Shown one piece after another: positions 1 to 8,110 of a stretch of DNA of 31,460 nucleotides. The DNA lies in contig JBMNTB010000019.1 of NCBI GenBank assembly GCA_050945515.1, positions 1-31,460 on the forward strand, in the 5' to 3' direction. How positions within the stretch are numbered: the stretch's first letter is position 1; every line of letters starts with the position of its first letter. The notes below the pieces were generated by a model. The model did no database searches. It was not told where the DNA came from and saw nothing but the letters and a program-made list of their open reading frames with translations. The position numbers were made by a program, and so were the translations under genes. This DNA is from UBA1046 sp050945515 (lineage in GTDB: Bacteria; Bacillota; Clostridia; Saccharofermentanales; DTU023).

Positions 1-10
1 AAAAGGCATC

Positions 11-84
11 TGGAGCGGGTGAAGGGAATCGAACCCTCGTATTCAGCTTGGGAAGCTGATGTTCTGCCATTGAACTACACCCGC
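11..84 (-). tRNA. tRNA-Gly (anticodon CCC), CCA encoded
   Basis: Read on the minus strand, a complete cloverleaf is visible. The acceptor stem GCGGGTG pairs with CACCCGC, the D arm is GTTC/GAAC, the anticodon stem is TCAGC/GCTGA around the loop TTCCCAA, and the T arm is GAGGG/CCCTT around TTCGATT. Positions 34-36 read CCC, which decodes the glycine codon GGG. The discriminator is T and the CCA end is encoded in the DNA. No second tRNA is visible next to it, although the window edge is only 10 bases away. Confidence 0.97.
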
Positions 85-217
85 GCATCTCTTGATAATT
101 TTACCAGAATACGGGTACAGCTAACAACTGAGGGACTTAGCCTTTCCGCAATGCATGTCGATTATACGAAAGGTATTCGGTGATGTCAAATCAACGATCA
201 ATAATCTTGTCTCGTAT

Positions 218-246
218 TTGGATAGATTGTGCTACAATTATATCAT
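218..246 (+). promoter_or_regulatory. Possible sigma-A promoter for the zinc-ribbon membrane protein
   Basis: TTGGAT and TATCAT are separated by 17 bases. The -10 matches the consensus in five of six positions, the -35 only in its TTG. The gene starts about 85 bases downstream with a good AGGAG ribosome site. The rest of the 85-333 gap shows no gene or strong structure. Confidence 0.35.
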
Positions 247-333
247 GGTAGTTTTATTTTTTAAGTATTACTCAGTGTAACCATTGATAAGCTCTGTTGC
301 ACGAGAGTGTTCTGCCAAAAAGGAGATGTTTAA

Positions 334-1146
334 ATGAAAAATTGTATTAATTGTAATGCTGAAATTGCGGACAATGCAGTATTTTGTCCCAAATGCGGTC
401 ATGATCAGCGTCTGGCGCCTGAAGTAGCCGGACAGGAAGTCGGTGGGTATGCACAGAATCAACAACAGCCATATCAAGCATATCAGGCACCGGCTCCTCA
501 ACAACAAGCAGCTCCCTACCAGCCACAACCGGGAACATATCCGCCGCAAGGTGCTTACCCCCCTCCATATCAGCAGGGTCCGCCTTCACAATTAGCAATT
601 TATGGCAAGCGCTATTTTGGCTGGCTGCTGTCAGGTATTCTGGGAACCAAAGAGCCAATGCATTTGCTATTTGCAGCAATCGTACCGTTTTTAACCACTC
701 TGATCTATACCCTGAGCAATGCTCCTTTCTATGCCTGGCATGCCGGCGGGTTCTTCCTCGTCTGGTTTTTCGCTATTGTTTTTGTGGCAGCTATTCCTGT
801 ATTAGCCTGGATACTCAAGACATTTTTGTTGAAAGAAAGGGTAAAGATAACGGATGTTATCTCAGAGTATTGCTCTTATTTCAACATTATTTTACCGTTT
901 TCCTTGTTTGCCATGATCTTTGCACTTGCAATCAAGGGTATTGGCCCCGGTAATTTCTTCTATGCCCTGTATCAAGGCACACTGCTATTTTCACTGCTGG
1001 CAGGCGTTGCTACAATATTCAGCAAGCCGGGCAAGGAAAAGAACAACTGGCTATCTTTGTTAGCTATGGGATTCCTCTTTATCCTATTTACTTTCATTCT
1101 GAACACAATTGACTATGCAGCTTTGAGATGGGCTCTCGGCTGGTAA
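334..1146 (+). CDS. Zinc-ribbon membrane protein of unknown function
   Basis: The first 22 residues form a compact zinc ribbon with two Cys pairs (C4-x2-C7 and C18-x2-C21, the second as CPKCG), as in the zinc_ribbon_2 family. Residues about 40-85 are a low-complexity linker rich in Pro, Gln, Tyr and Ala (repeats like YQAYQAP). The remaining two thirds hold roughly five hydrophobic helices, so the ribbon and linker probably sit in the cytoplasm in front of a membrane domain. The start has AGGAG about 9 bases upstream. A strong terminator follows. The architecture is common in Clostridia and its function is generally unknown; I do not recognise a specific family for the membrane part. Confidence 0.85.
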   Translation: MKNCINCNAEIADNAVFCPKCGHDQRLAPEVAGQEVGGYAQNQQQPYQAYQAPAPQQQAAPYQPQPGTYPPQGAYPPPYQQGPPSQLAIYGKRYFGWLLSGILGTKEPMHLLFAAIVPFLTTLIYTLSNAPFYAWHAGGFFLVWFFAIVFVAAIPVLAWILKTFLLKERVKITDVISEYCSYFNIILPFSLFAMIFALAIKGIGPGNFFYALYQGTLLFSLLAGVATIFSKPGKEKNNWLSLLAMGFLFILFTFILNTIDYAALRWALGW

Positions 1147-1190
1147 GACCGTTTATTAAAGTAGTTGTCACTATTGTTTGTGATTAAAAG

Positions 1191-1224
1191 CTCCCTTTCG
1201 AATTCGGACGAAAGGGAGTTTTTT
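1191..1224 (+). terminator. Intrinsic terminator between convergent genes
   Basis: A perfect 10-bp stem, CTCCCTTTCG with CGAAAGGGAG, around an 8-base loop is followed by TTTTTT on the plus strand. On the minus strand it is followed by CTTTTAA, so it may also stop the converging gene that ends at 1244. Confidence 0.9.
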
Positions 1225-1243
1225 AATACAATAAATTTTCTGT

Positions 1244-2524
1244 CTATTTGTTGAGCATTATATTGAGTAGTAATTTATCCATTTCCGCCATACCCTCTTT
1301 GGATATACGCTCCATATTGCGGATAGTAGCTTCAACATCACCCTCTATTACGCCATCTGTCGGCTGTATAGACCGACCCGCCATAGCTACCTTGGCAGCC
1401 TGAACCGCGGCAAATACGCAGACAGATACTTTAAGCGCGCAACCTGCTTTGGCACCATCACATATCATGCCGGTGATAGCACCGAAAACATTTTGTACTG
1501 CTGCGATACACTCAAGTAGTCCGCCGCCCAGCAGATATACAATGCCGCAGCTGGCACCTACTCCGGCAGCAACAGCACCGCACAGGGGTGACAGTCTGCC
1601 GAAGCTGCTTTTAACATGAATTGCAATTAGATGGGCCAGCGTCTGAGCGCGCAAATGCGCTTCCTCTTCTGAGTCTAACCATTCCGCAGTAGCAAGCACC
1701 GGAATGGTTACGGTCAACCCCTGATTGCCACTGCCGGAGTTACTCATTACCGGCAGTGGAGCACCGGCCATACGCGCATCAGTAGCTGCGGCTGTATTAA
1801 CAGCTGCATAGACTTCCAATCCCAAATCTTTCGGATCCTTGACTCCCTTAAGTGCCAGACCGACAGACAAACCGTACTCATGCATAAGGCCTTCGTCTAC
1901 AACTTTGCTATTTAGTTCAATGGCTCCTCTGATTTTATCCAGCTTAGCAGTATCCACCGTGGTGGCAAATTGATAAATAGAGGCAATGTCATCAGCGGAA
2001 ATACTATCTTTGAGAGCTGTGGAAAGTGCATTGTCATTCTTAAAAACAGCACTGCCGTCTTTCTCCAAGAGCATTATCAGATCATGTTTATGCTCAATGA
2101 CTGCACGTCCGGTGTGCTCTGCAGTACCAAGGGTCACATCAATGTACAAATCCTGCTCGCCTTCATGGGTACTTAGGCTGACCCGTCCGCTTTCGCAGAG
2201 GGTTTTGGCTGCCGTGATTTGCTCCGGTGAAACTTGGCTGAGAACTTCCAGCCCCTGTTCGGCATCACCTGCAATCGCGCCCAGTGCGGCAGCCATCGCT
2301 ACACCCATTTCCTGCGTTCCGGGAATATTGACCCCCATGGCATTCTTGTAGATATTGATGCAGGCAATTACTGTCAGCGATTCGATATTACCTTGTCCTG
2401 CTTGTTGTCGCGCCAGTGCAGCAGCATATGCAACTGCCACCGGCTCAGTACAGCCAATGGCTACCACCAGCTCCTGATCGAGCTGTTCCAGATAGTCGAT
2501 ATTTTTCATAATCTCAGTTAACAA
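1244..2524 (-). CDS. L-cysteine desulfidase / serine dehydratase-alpha-like family protein (UPF0597)
   Basis: The 426-residue protein matches the UPF0597 (YhaM/CyuA) family, which includes L-cysteine desulfidase (cysteine to pyruvate, ammonia and sulfide) and is related to the iron-sulfur serine dehydratase alpha chain. Visible family motifs are GCTEPVAVAYAAALAR near the N terminus, SNSGSGNQG in the middle, and a Cys-rich C-terminal stretch (SPLCGAVAAGVGASCGIVYL, then MICDGAKAGC) that supplies likely [4Fe-4S] ligands. Length is normal for the family. The start is either TTG at 2524 or ATG at 2509, since an in-frame stop lies just upstream; a GAGGGGAG stretch is about 24 bases before the TTG, so neither start has ideal spacing. 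The exact substrate (cysteine or serine) cannot be read from sequence. Confidence 0.88.
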   Translation of the reverse strand: MLTEIMKNIDYLEQLDQELVVAIGCTEPVAVAYAAALARQQAGQGNIESLTVIACINIYKNAMGVNIPGTQEMGVAMAAALGAIAGDAEQGLEVLSQVSPEQITAAKTLCESGRVSLSTHEGEQDLYIDVTLGTAEHTGRAVIEHKHDLIMLLEKDGSAVFKNDNALSTALKDSISADDIASIYQFATTVDTAKLDKIRGAIELNSKVVDEGLMHEYGLSVGLALKGVKDPKDLGLEVYAAVNTAAATDARMAGAPLPVMSNSGSGNQGLTVTIPVLATAEWLDSEEEAHLRAQTLAHLIAIHVKSSFGRLSPLCGAVAAGVGASCGIVYLLGGGLLECIAAVQNVFGAITGMICDGAKAGCALKVSVCVFAAVQAAKVAMAGRSIQPTDGVIEGDVEATIRNMERISKEGMAEMDKLLLNIMLNK

Positions 2525-2626
2525 GGCAACTCAACTGCTGATTGCCGTCTCCCCTCTTAGAAAACTATAAATTAATTATATGCTATTAATAAATGGCTAA
2601 GTTTTTTGCCGTCGGGTATTCCGTCA

Positions 2627-3421
2627 TCAATCACAACCAGAGTCTTCATCATCACCACAGGGTGTGAATTTACTTTCGTCAATGATCTTTTGTATCGGCT
2701 CGATAATGTCTTTATCCGTATCCTCAGATTCTCCCATCAAAGCTTGATTGCCATCAACAAAGATAAAGGGAACAAACATCCTCTCCAGGGGCGATATTTC
2801 GATCAGGCTCTTGTTTTGGCGAATTCCAACCGAGGCTTTGTTAACTATAGCCTCCAGTACGAACCAGTTGTGTTCAACCTCTGCGATGGCAGTGTCCGGC
2901 ACTCCGGCTTGCCGAGCCATATCGACCAGATAGGCATCATTTCTGTCTTCCAAGGGAGTATCATTGTCTTCGCGGTAGAGTAGCGTCATAAAGGGTTGGA
3001 TCTGCTCAGGAGCATATTCGGCAACTCCCAGTGTCCAGACTGCTGTCCTAAGAGGATAGTCCTCGGGCGAGTATTGGGGCAGGAAGTTGAGAGGATGGTA
3101 TTTGACTTCCATGCTGCCATTGTTGATCTTCTCATAAATAAAATCTTCGGCTCTGCTGTGAGCTCTGGTACAATCCGGACACAAACCGTCAGTATACCAC
3201 TCCAGCTTGATATTCCTTTGACCGCTGAAATCTCGTGCAACACCGTCTTTATATACCACAAAATACCCATTCTCTGAAATATGCTTGAATTCCGGCGGAC
3301 TTTCAGCATCAGCTACGGCCTCTTTCAAATTATGATTTTGTAGGATCAGGTAACCAAGCACAAGGATTTGTAAAGCAACTACCACAGCCAGAACAATGAC
3401 TGCTGTTTTGTATTTAGACAT
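2627..3421 (-). CDS. Membrane-anchored DsbA-like thiol:disulfide oxidoreductase
   Basis: An N-terminal hydrophobic segment (residues about 7-28) acts as signal anchor. It is followed by a thioredoxin-like fold of the DsbA/thioredoxin_4 type whose active site is C-P-D-C in LEWYTDGLCPDCTRAHS, near residue 80. A later FVPFIFVDGNQALMG segment fits the cis-Pro/strand region of such folds. The tail adds two more cysteines in CGDDEDSGC. The protein is therefore expected outside the membrane, making, breaking or shuffling disulfides in exported proteins. The ATG has AAGGAG 8 bases upstream and a near-consensus promoter 40 bases upstream. No DsbB or VKOR partner is visible nearby. Confidence 0.82.
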   Translation of the reverse strand: MSKYKTAVIVLAVVVALQILVLGYLILQNHNLKEAVADAESPPEFKHISENGYFVVYKDGVARDFSGQRNIKLEWYTDGLCPDCTRAHSRAEDFIYEKINNGSMEVKYHPLNFLPQYSPEDYPLRTAVWTLGVAEYAPEQIQPFMTLLYREDNDTPLEDRNDAYLVDMARQAGVPDTAIAEVEHNWFVLEAIVNKASVGIRQNKSLIEISPLERMFVPFIFVDGNQALMGESEDTDKDIIEPIQKIIDESKFTPCGDDEDSGCD

Positions 3422-3457
3422 GACAGGCGCTCCTTTGCGTTGCTAAATAGTACCAAA

Positions 3458-3486
3458 AGTATATAATACGGGCATTTTGACGTCAA
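3458..3486 (-). promoter_or_regulatory. Sigma-A promoter of the DsbA-like gene
   Basis: On the minus strand TTGACG and TATACT are separated by 17 bases; each matches consensus in five of six positions. It lies about 40 bases before the ATG at 3421. Confidence 0.75.
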
Positions 3487-3529
3487 AAATCGGAGCTAAC
3501 AGTGCAAACTTTAATCCTTTGACTTTTGA

Positions 3530-3892
3530 CTAGGGTATAAGTATGCCCTGTTTAGCCAGGATAAAAACAGGAAGGAATTCACCTATAATGCCGAGGGTGC
3601 TGAAAGCGGCACCCACCAATAAATAGAGAGAATAAAAGAGACGCGAGCCCTTGGAAGTCGCGCCTCCGCGTTCCAGCAAGTCAAAGAAGAACTTGAAAAC
3701 AGTCAGTATCAGCAGGACAGCAGCCGGAATAAGAAAAATTTCAAAGCGGCTGCCGTAGCGGGTTATCTGCCAAGAAGAATCGGCATGAACCGGGATTGTT
3801 TCCGGCAATAGCCAGACCAGAACCAACGCTACAAGCAGTGGCATTAATGCTAAAGTCCAGTAAATAGTTTTGACAAACTTTATTGCTATCAT
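3530..3892 (-). CDS. DUF1648-type small membrane protein
   Basis: The 120-residue protein has about three membrane helices. After the first comes the family signature LPETIPVHADSSWQITRYGS, which resembles the DUF1648 motif (LP..IP.HW...G..DRYGSK) known from the N-terminal part of SdpI-type proteins. The gene lies 12 bases downstream of the PH-domain gene and is very likely co-transcribed with it. SdpI is an immunity and signalling protein in Bacillus, but this short form lacks the rest of SdpI, so a role in immunity is only a possibility. Confidence 0.7.
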   Translation of the reverse strand: MIAIKFVKTIYWTLALMPLLVALVLVWLLPETIPVHADSSWQITRYGSRFEIFLIPAAVLLILTVFKFFFDLLERGGATSKGSRLFYSLYLLVGAAFSTLGIIGEFLPVFILAKQGILIP

Positions 3893-3904
3893 TGCCTTGC
3901 CTGA

Positions 3905-4351
3905 TTACTGCAAATAGTCCGGAATGCCGTCTCCATCCAGGTCTGCCGTATAATCAGTCCCTTCCCCGAAACCGGAAGCAAACATCTCGCGAGCGGTAAT
4001 GCGCTTTCTTTCACGTTCTGCTTCAACAATCTTACCCAGAAACTGTCTTACTTTCTCAGCTCCTTTGATATTCTTGAATTCCGTTACGCGCGCAGTCTGA
4101 TCCATCGTGTGGATCACGATGGTGCCGACTCCGAATATTTTTTGCCCGAAGGTACGACGAGTTTGCAAATCGAGAACCCGAAATAGCAGAATTTCTTCCG
4201 TATGGGTCGTGAAGAAGCCGGTCCTGATCGTAATGCGGGTAGGCGTAACTTCATAGCGGGTAAAAGACAGGGGCAAACCCAGATAGCGTTTCCTATCTCT
4301 CCAGAGGACTGTCTCCTGTTCGATTTCAATTCGATATTTTCTACGAGGCAT
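3905..4351 (-). CDS. Bacterial PH-domain (bPH2/YdbS-like) protein with a C-terminal EF-hand-like loop
   Basis: Residues about 8-110 match the bacterial PH domain: RKRYLGLPLSFTRYEVTPTR, then the strand ITIRTGFFTTHTEEILLFRV leading into DLQTRRTFGQKIFGVGTI and a helix GAEKVRQFLGKIVEAE. Unlike many bPH2 proteins it has no obvious membrane helix. The last 12 residues contain D137-L-D139-G-D141-G-I-P-D145, a DxDxDG calcium-binding loop as in dockerin and EF-hand proteins. The ATG lacks a strong ribosome site; the sequence before it reads GAGATATTAT. It is the first gene of a pair with the DUF1648 gene. Function is unknown. Confidence 0.75.
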   Translation of the reverse strand: MPRRKYRIEIEQETVLWRDRKRYLGLPLSFTRYEVTPTRITIRTGFFTTHTEEILLFRVLDLQTRRTFGQKIFGVGTIVIHTMDQTARVTEFKNIKGAEKVRQFLGKIVEAERERKRITAREMFASGFGEGTDYTADLDGDGIPDYLQ

Positions 4352-4562
4352 ATAATATCTCGGTCTGCCGAAGGCTACGACTACATCAAATTTTAGGATC
4401 CAGTCAGCTTGGCAGCCTTCCCCCTTGTTTTTTCTATTTTACCTGATTTCGAAGCTACTTGCAGCTAAAGATTTTTTAGAGCTACTTCTTGTTCTCATGT
4501 CCGGAAGATTATTGTGTCTGGTCAGATAGAACAACTAGAGTTCTTTATAACGGCAACTAGTG

Positions 4563-4591
4563 TTGACTTCGTAGATTCTGAGTGCTAGATT
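4563..4591 (+). promoter_or_regulatory. Candidate promoter of the cold-shock gene, in a 356-base gene-free gap
   Basis: TTGACT and TAGATT are 17 bases apart. A second overlapping candidate, TTGTCA and TACAAA, also with 17-base spacing, lies at 4590-4618. Either gives a leader of about 85-110 bases before the GTG start, typical of cold-shock genes, with a small AGGCT/AGCCT hairpin at 4660-4673. The part of the gap from 4352 to about 4560 shows nothing I can name. Confidence 0.5.
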
Positions 4592-4707
4592 GTCAATGTA
4601 ACTTGTTAAAAGTACAAACTCAAGACCCTTTATAAGTCGTGTTTTGTCAACTTATTTTAGGCTTGAGAGCCTTTGTACAGGTGCAAATTTTGGAGGAGGT
4701 ACCACAG

Positions 4708-4920
4708 GTGAAAAACGGTACAGTCAAATGGTTCAACGCAGAAAAAGGTTATGGTTTCATCTCTGATGATGAGGGCGGTGAGGATGTATTTGTGCATTTC
4801 TCCGCTATCCAGACCGAAGGTTTTAAGACACTATCCGAAGGACAGCGTGTTACTTATGACACCGAGCCGGATCCCCGGAACAGTGCCAAGACAAGAGCTG
4901 TAAACGTAACTCCGCTGTAA
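4708..4920 (+). CDS. Cold-shock protein (CspA family)
   Basis: The 70-residue protein is a single cold-shock OB-fold domain. It carries both RNA-binding motifs: NGTVKWFNAEKGYGFIS (RNP1 as KGYGFI) and DVFVHFSAI (RNP2 as VFVHF). It binds single-stranded nucleic acid and acts as an RNA chaperone. I place the start at the GTG at 4708 because GGAGGAGGT ends 7 bases upstream and the family begins with (M)KNGTVKWF; an in-frame ATG at 4639 would add 23 unrelated residues and overlap the ribosome site. The gene stands alone and is followed by an intrinsic terminator. Confidence 0.96.
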   Translation: MKNGTVKWFNAEKGYGFISDDEGGEDVFVHFSAIQTEGFKTLSEGQRVTYDTEPDPRNSAKTRAVNVTPL

Positions 4921-4971
4921 ATTCGGTACGGGCTTAAAACCCCCTGTTTTTACATACAGGAAGTTGTCGTT

Positions 4972-5005
4972 AGGACCGTCCTCCGGGACGGTTCTTTAAT
5001 TTTTA
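4972..5005 (+). terminator. Intrinsic terminator of the cold-shock gene
   Basis: A 10-bp stem (AGGACCGTCC with GGACGGTTCT, one G-U pair) around a short loop is followed by TTAATTTTT. It sits 50 bases past the csp stop and faces the converging btuD gene. Confidence 0.8.
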
Positions 5006-5039
5006 GCTTAGAGAACTAATAACGAGTTTAAATCTTGTT

Positions 5040-5804
5040 TCAATCTTGCCATTGACTCAGCAGGGAGCACATCCAGTCATTGACATCCATGGCATAGACG
5101 GTGTGAAGATTCTCCCTGGTCAGAACCTTCTCTATCTCGCCAAAGGCTACCTGTTTGCCCCTATTAATGAGCAGAGCGTCTGTGCCATATATCTTAGCAA
5201 GAGAGAGATCGTGGACTACGGATATTACGGATCGACCCGTGGTGCGGATCCAGTCTTGAATCAAACCCAGCACTTGTTTTTGATACAACAAATCCAAATG
5301 ATTGGTGGGTTCATCCAATAGCAATAGCAAGGGATCTTGGGCAAATATCTGAGCTAGGAAAGTTCGCTGCAGCTCACCGCCCGACAGAGTTAGTACTGAC
5401 TGGCTGCGCAGCTTTGTTAGGCCTGTTTTTTCCAGAGCAGCTTCCACCCGTTCTACGTCTTGATCATCTTTCGGGGAGAAAATGCCGGGGGCATAGGAAT
5501 AGCGACCCAGGCGTACCACTTCTTCTACCGTAAAGGAATATCCCACCAGATGGCTCTGGGTCAGGACGCCAATCCTTTTGGCGATCTCGGTTGGTTTCAT
5601 CCGTTTAATATCAGTACCCTCCCACAGTACCTGACCCGTATAATCGACACCCTGGGTAATCGCTTTGACAATGGTTGATTTGCCTGCTCCATTGGGACCT
5701 ATAATCATAAGCCATCTCCCTTGATCCAAGGAGAAACTGATATCATCCGCAACAGTCAGATTACCATAACGCACAGTCAGATTTTTTACTTCCAGTATGG
5801 GCAT
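5040..5804 (-). CDS. btuD: Corrinoid ABC transporter ATP-binding protein
   Basis: The 254-residue ATPase of the FecE/BtuD type shows Walker A GPNGAGKST, signature LSGGELQRTFLAQ, Walker B LLLLLDEPTNHLD and the switch His in VISVVHDLSLA. It powers uptake through the permease encoded just upstream; its ATG lies 2 bases after the permease stop. On sequence alone it could serve iron siderophores, haem or cobalamin, since all share this family. The cobalamin riboswitch in front of the operon points to vitamin B12 or another corrinoid. It is the last gene of the operon and no terminator with a clear U tract follows. Confidence 0.9.
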   Translation of the reverse strand: MPILEVKNLTVRYGNLTVADDISFSLDQGRWLMIIGPNGAGKSTIVKAITQGVDYTGQVLWEGTDIKRMKPTEIAKRIGVLTQSHLVGYSFTVEEVVRLGRYSYAPGIFSPKDDQDVERVEAALEKTGLTKLRSQSVLTLSGGELQRTFLAQIFAQDPLLLLLDEPTNHLDLLYQKQVLGLIQDWIRTTGRSVISVVHDLSLAKIYGTDALLINRGKQVAFGEIEKVLTRENLHTVYAMDVNDWMCSLLSQWQD

Positions 5805-5806
5805 AT

Positions 5807-6838
5807 TTACTGCACCTGCCTTGAACGGTAAAAAATAATCACGAAGACAAAAGAACCAATGAAAGAAGTGACAACTCCGATCGGCAGCTCCAGCGGATTG
5901 AACAGAATTCTTGCCAACAAATCAGCCAGCATCAGAAATATTGCACCGGCAAATATGGAAGCCGGTAGGAGCCGCTTATGGTTTGGCCCTACGATCATAC
6001 GTACCATATGCGGAGTAACTAAGCCCACAAACGCGATAGTTCCGCCAATAGAAACACAGACTCCGATTAAGGCAGAGACAGTAATGAGAATTGTCAGCTT
6101 GACGCCCTTGACATTTACTCCGATATGTCTGGCATTATCCTCTCCGATAGCAAAGGCATTCAGTTCCCGCGCCCGGCTTAAAATCACCCCGCCAAATAGG
6201 ATCAGTGCACCCAATAAAACCAGGGCATTTTCATAGCTAGAGCCCTGAAGACTGCCCATAGTCCAAAAAGTGATATGTTTCAATTTGTCGTGGGCAAAGG
6301 TGATAACGAGACTCATAGTTGCTGATACAAACATAGAATAAATAACGCCGATGAGGATGATCGTATTGGTAGAAAGCGAATAATCCAGCCTATACGCCAG
6401 GCTAAGAATCAGCATCAGCGATAAAAAAGCAAATAGAATTGCCATCACCATCGTACCGGCAAAAGGAAGTGAGGGGATGGTAATATTAAAAGCAATGGCG
6501 ATTACCGCACCCAGGGAAGCCCCTGATGAAACGCCGAGAGTTGAGCCGTCTGCCAGAGGATTTTTCAGCAGACCTTGCATGGCGCCGCCGCATATAGATA
6601 AGGATGCTCCCACCAATGCCACACAAATAACTCTGGGCAACCGGACTGACAAGATGATGGAATTCGATATTCCCTCCGGCACAGGCAAGCCCCAGATGCT
6701 GTTCCAGATTGCTTGTGCCGTATCTTTTAGAGGAATGCTGACACTGCCGACGCAGACACACAACACGAAGACAGCCACAGCGGCCATGCTAAAAAGCAAA
6801 AAATCCCGAGGCCGAAAAGATTCCTGCGAACGAGTCAA
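5807..6838 (-). CDS. btuC: Corrinoid ABC transporter permease (FecCD/BtuC family)
   Basis: The 343-residue protein has about ten membrane helices and family motifs: LPRVICVALVGASLSICGGA with QGLLKNPLADGSTLGVSSGA, the FAIGEDNARHIGV stretch preceding the ATPase-coupling loop, and GTIAFVGLVTPHMVRMIVGP near the C terminus. It forms the membrane channel with BtuD. Translation starts at a TTG at 6838 with GCGGAGG 8 bases upstream; no ATG fits better. It follows btuF after a 64-base gap that holds a stable hairpin, and is spaced 2 bases from btuD. Confidence 0.92.
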   Translation of the reverse strand: MTRSQESFRPRDFLLFSMAAVAVFVLCVCVGSVSIPLKDTAQAIWNSIWGLPVPEGISNSIILSVRLPRVICVALVGASLSICGGAMQGLLKNPLADGSTLGVSSGASLGAVIAIAFNITIPSLPFAGTMVMAILFAFLSLMLILSLAYRLDYSLSTNTIILIGVIYSMFVSATMSLVITFAHDKLKHITFWTMGSLQGSSYENALVLLGALILFGGVILSRARELNAFAIGEDNARHIGVNVKGVKLTILITVSALIGVCVSIGGTIAFVGLVTPHMVRMIVGPNHKRLLPASIFAGAIFLMLADLLARILFNPLELPIGVVTSFIGSFVFVIIFYRSRQVQ

Positions 6839-6862
6839 GCCTGTATCCTCCGCTAAACAGTC

Positions 6863-6895
6863 CAGAGGGAGGAAGTATCCTGCTTCCCCCCTCTG
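6863..6895 (-). promoter_or_regulatory. Intercistronic hairpin between btuF and btuC
   Basis: An almost perfect 13-bp stem (CAGAGGGGGGAAG with CTTCCTCCCTCTG, one G-U pair) encloses a 7-base loop. No U tract follows, so it is more likely to protect the btuF end of the mRNA and set a high ratio of binding protein to permease than to terminate transcription. Confidence 0.6.
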
Positions 6896-6902
6896 TTATG
6901 CT

Positions 6903-7985
6903 TTAAGCTGCCTTTTTTTGCGCCATCGTCACATAGACGAATTCATACAGCAATTTCGCGCCATCTGCCAGGCGGGGACCCGGACGAGAAAGTTCATTAT
7001 TCTGCAGATTCAAAATAGCCTCATTCTTTACTGCGGTCACATCTCCCCAACCCTTGCGACTGAGGATTTCCTCCACAGGGGTCGGACCCTCGCCGAAGTA
7101 CATAGTGATTGTCACTATATAGTCAGGATTGCGCTCCAGAACCTGCTCTTCAGAGATTTCTCCCCAGCCTTCAACATCTTCAAAGCAATTTTTCAGCCCC
7201 ATCAGATTGGCAATCTCGTTCATAAAAGTACCATTACCTGCAGTCCACAGACCAAATTCCAAGGGGGATACTTCAAAATAAACAGTCTCGGTACCATCTC
7301 CGGTGGCTAGTTCTGCGACTTCGGCAAAGTCGGCTTTCATTCCTTCAATCACGGCCTTTGCTTCATCGTTTTTATTCATCAAGGAACCTATTAAGTTGAT
7401 TGAAGTATAGACCTCTTCAATATTCGCCGCATCACAGATAACGACCTTAATGCCTGCTTCCTCCAGCTGAGTAACTTTCTCCTCGGATTGAGCCATTTTA
7501 TTCATGAATATAATCTGAGGTTCCAGGGCGATAATTTGCTCAATATTGGTCTCAGCTCCGGATTCAACACTGGGAATCTCTAGAACTTCAGCCGGATAAT
7601 CGCAGTATTCGCCGCGTCCGACTAATGTATCTATTGCCCCCAGAGCACAGATTATTTCACAATCGGAAGCAGTCAATGCCACAACGCGTGTTGCCGGTTC
7701 AGTCAGAGTAACCTCCCGACCGATCATGTCCGTTACGGTAATAGCGCCCTCCGCAGCGTCTGTAGTCTCAGCCTCGTCAGTCGGCTCAGTTGCAGCCTCC
7801 GCTGTAGTTTCCTCCTTGACCTCCGCAGTCGTTTCGGGGACATCCGCTGTAGTATCTGCGGGGGCATCCTCGGTACCCGGCCCAGCCGTTGTTGTTTCCG
7901 GCGTGGACTTCTTCCCGCAAGCTGCCAGGCAGGTCAGTAGCAAAGCAATCACACATGCTGTCGCCAAAAGTCTGATGAATTTCAT
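6903..7985 (-). CDS. btuF: Corrinoid ABC transporter substrate-binding lipoprotein
   Basis: The protein begins with a lipoprotein signal whose lipobox L-A-A-C puts the lipidated Cys at residue 23. A Thr/Glu/Ala/Asp-rich linker (about 25-80) follows, then a TroA/BtuF-type helical-backbone binding fold: VTDMIGREVTLTEPATRVVA, DTLVGRGEYCDYPAEV, EQIIALEPQIIFMNK and the C-terminal RPGPRLADGAKLLYEFV. The ATG at 7985 is chosen because AAGGAG precedes it and the signal peptide then starts at residue 1; an upstream in-frame ATG at 8075 would place the gene inside the terminator hairpin. It captures substrate outside the membrane for BtuCD. First gene of a riboswitch-controlled operon. Confidence 0.92.
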   Translation of the reverse strand: MKFIRLLATACVIALLLTCLAACGKKSTPETTTAGPGTEDAPADTTADVPETTAEVKEETTAEAATEPTDEAETTDAAEGAITVTDMIGREVTLTEPATRVVALTASDCEIICALGAIDTLVGRGEYCDYPAEVLEIPSVESGAETNIEQIIALEPQIIFMNKMAQSEEKVTQLEEAGIKVVICDAANIEEVYTSINLIGSLMNKNDEAKAVIEGMKADFAEVAELATGDGTETVYFEVSPLEFGLWTAGNGTFMNEIANLMGLKNCFEDVEGWGEISEEQVLERNPDYIVTITMYFGEGPTPVEEILSRKGWGDVTAVKNEAILNLQNNELSRPGPRLADGAKLLYEFVYVTMAQKKAA

Positions 7986-8028
7986 TTTAGATCTCCTTTC
8001 TCTGTTTATTGAATAGAGAAAGAGCAAA

Positions 8029-8064
8029 CAAAAAAGTTGCTCCTTCAGATTGAGAAGCAACTTA
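8029..8064 (-). terminator. Intrinsic terminator of the cobalamin riboswitch
   Basis: On the minus strand AGTTGCTTC pairs with the GAAGGAGCAACT side around a 7-base loop (one small bulge) and is followed by TTTTTTG. It lies between the riboswitch and the btuF ribosome site, which indicates control by premature termination. Confidence 0.85.
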
Positions 8065-8110
8065 GATTTACGCAATAAGGCTGCGCTGTTTCACTCAATC
8101 CCAGAAGCTG

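Noticed and set aside
6477..7310. 277-codon open frame on the plus strand
   Set aside because: It is antisense to the clear btuC and btuF genes, crosses their junction and has no family motif or ribosome site.
5040..7985. Iron-siderophore transporter assignment
   Set aside because: The protein families fit equally, but the cobalamin riboswitch directly upstream makes corrinoid the better call.
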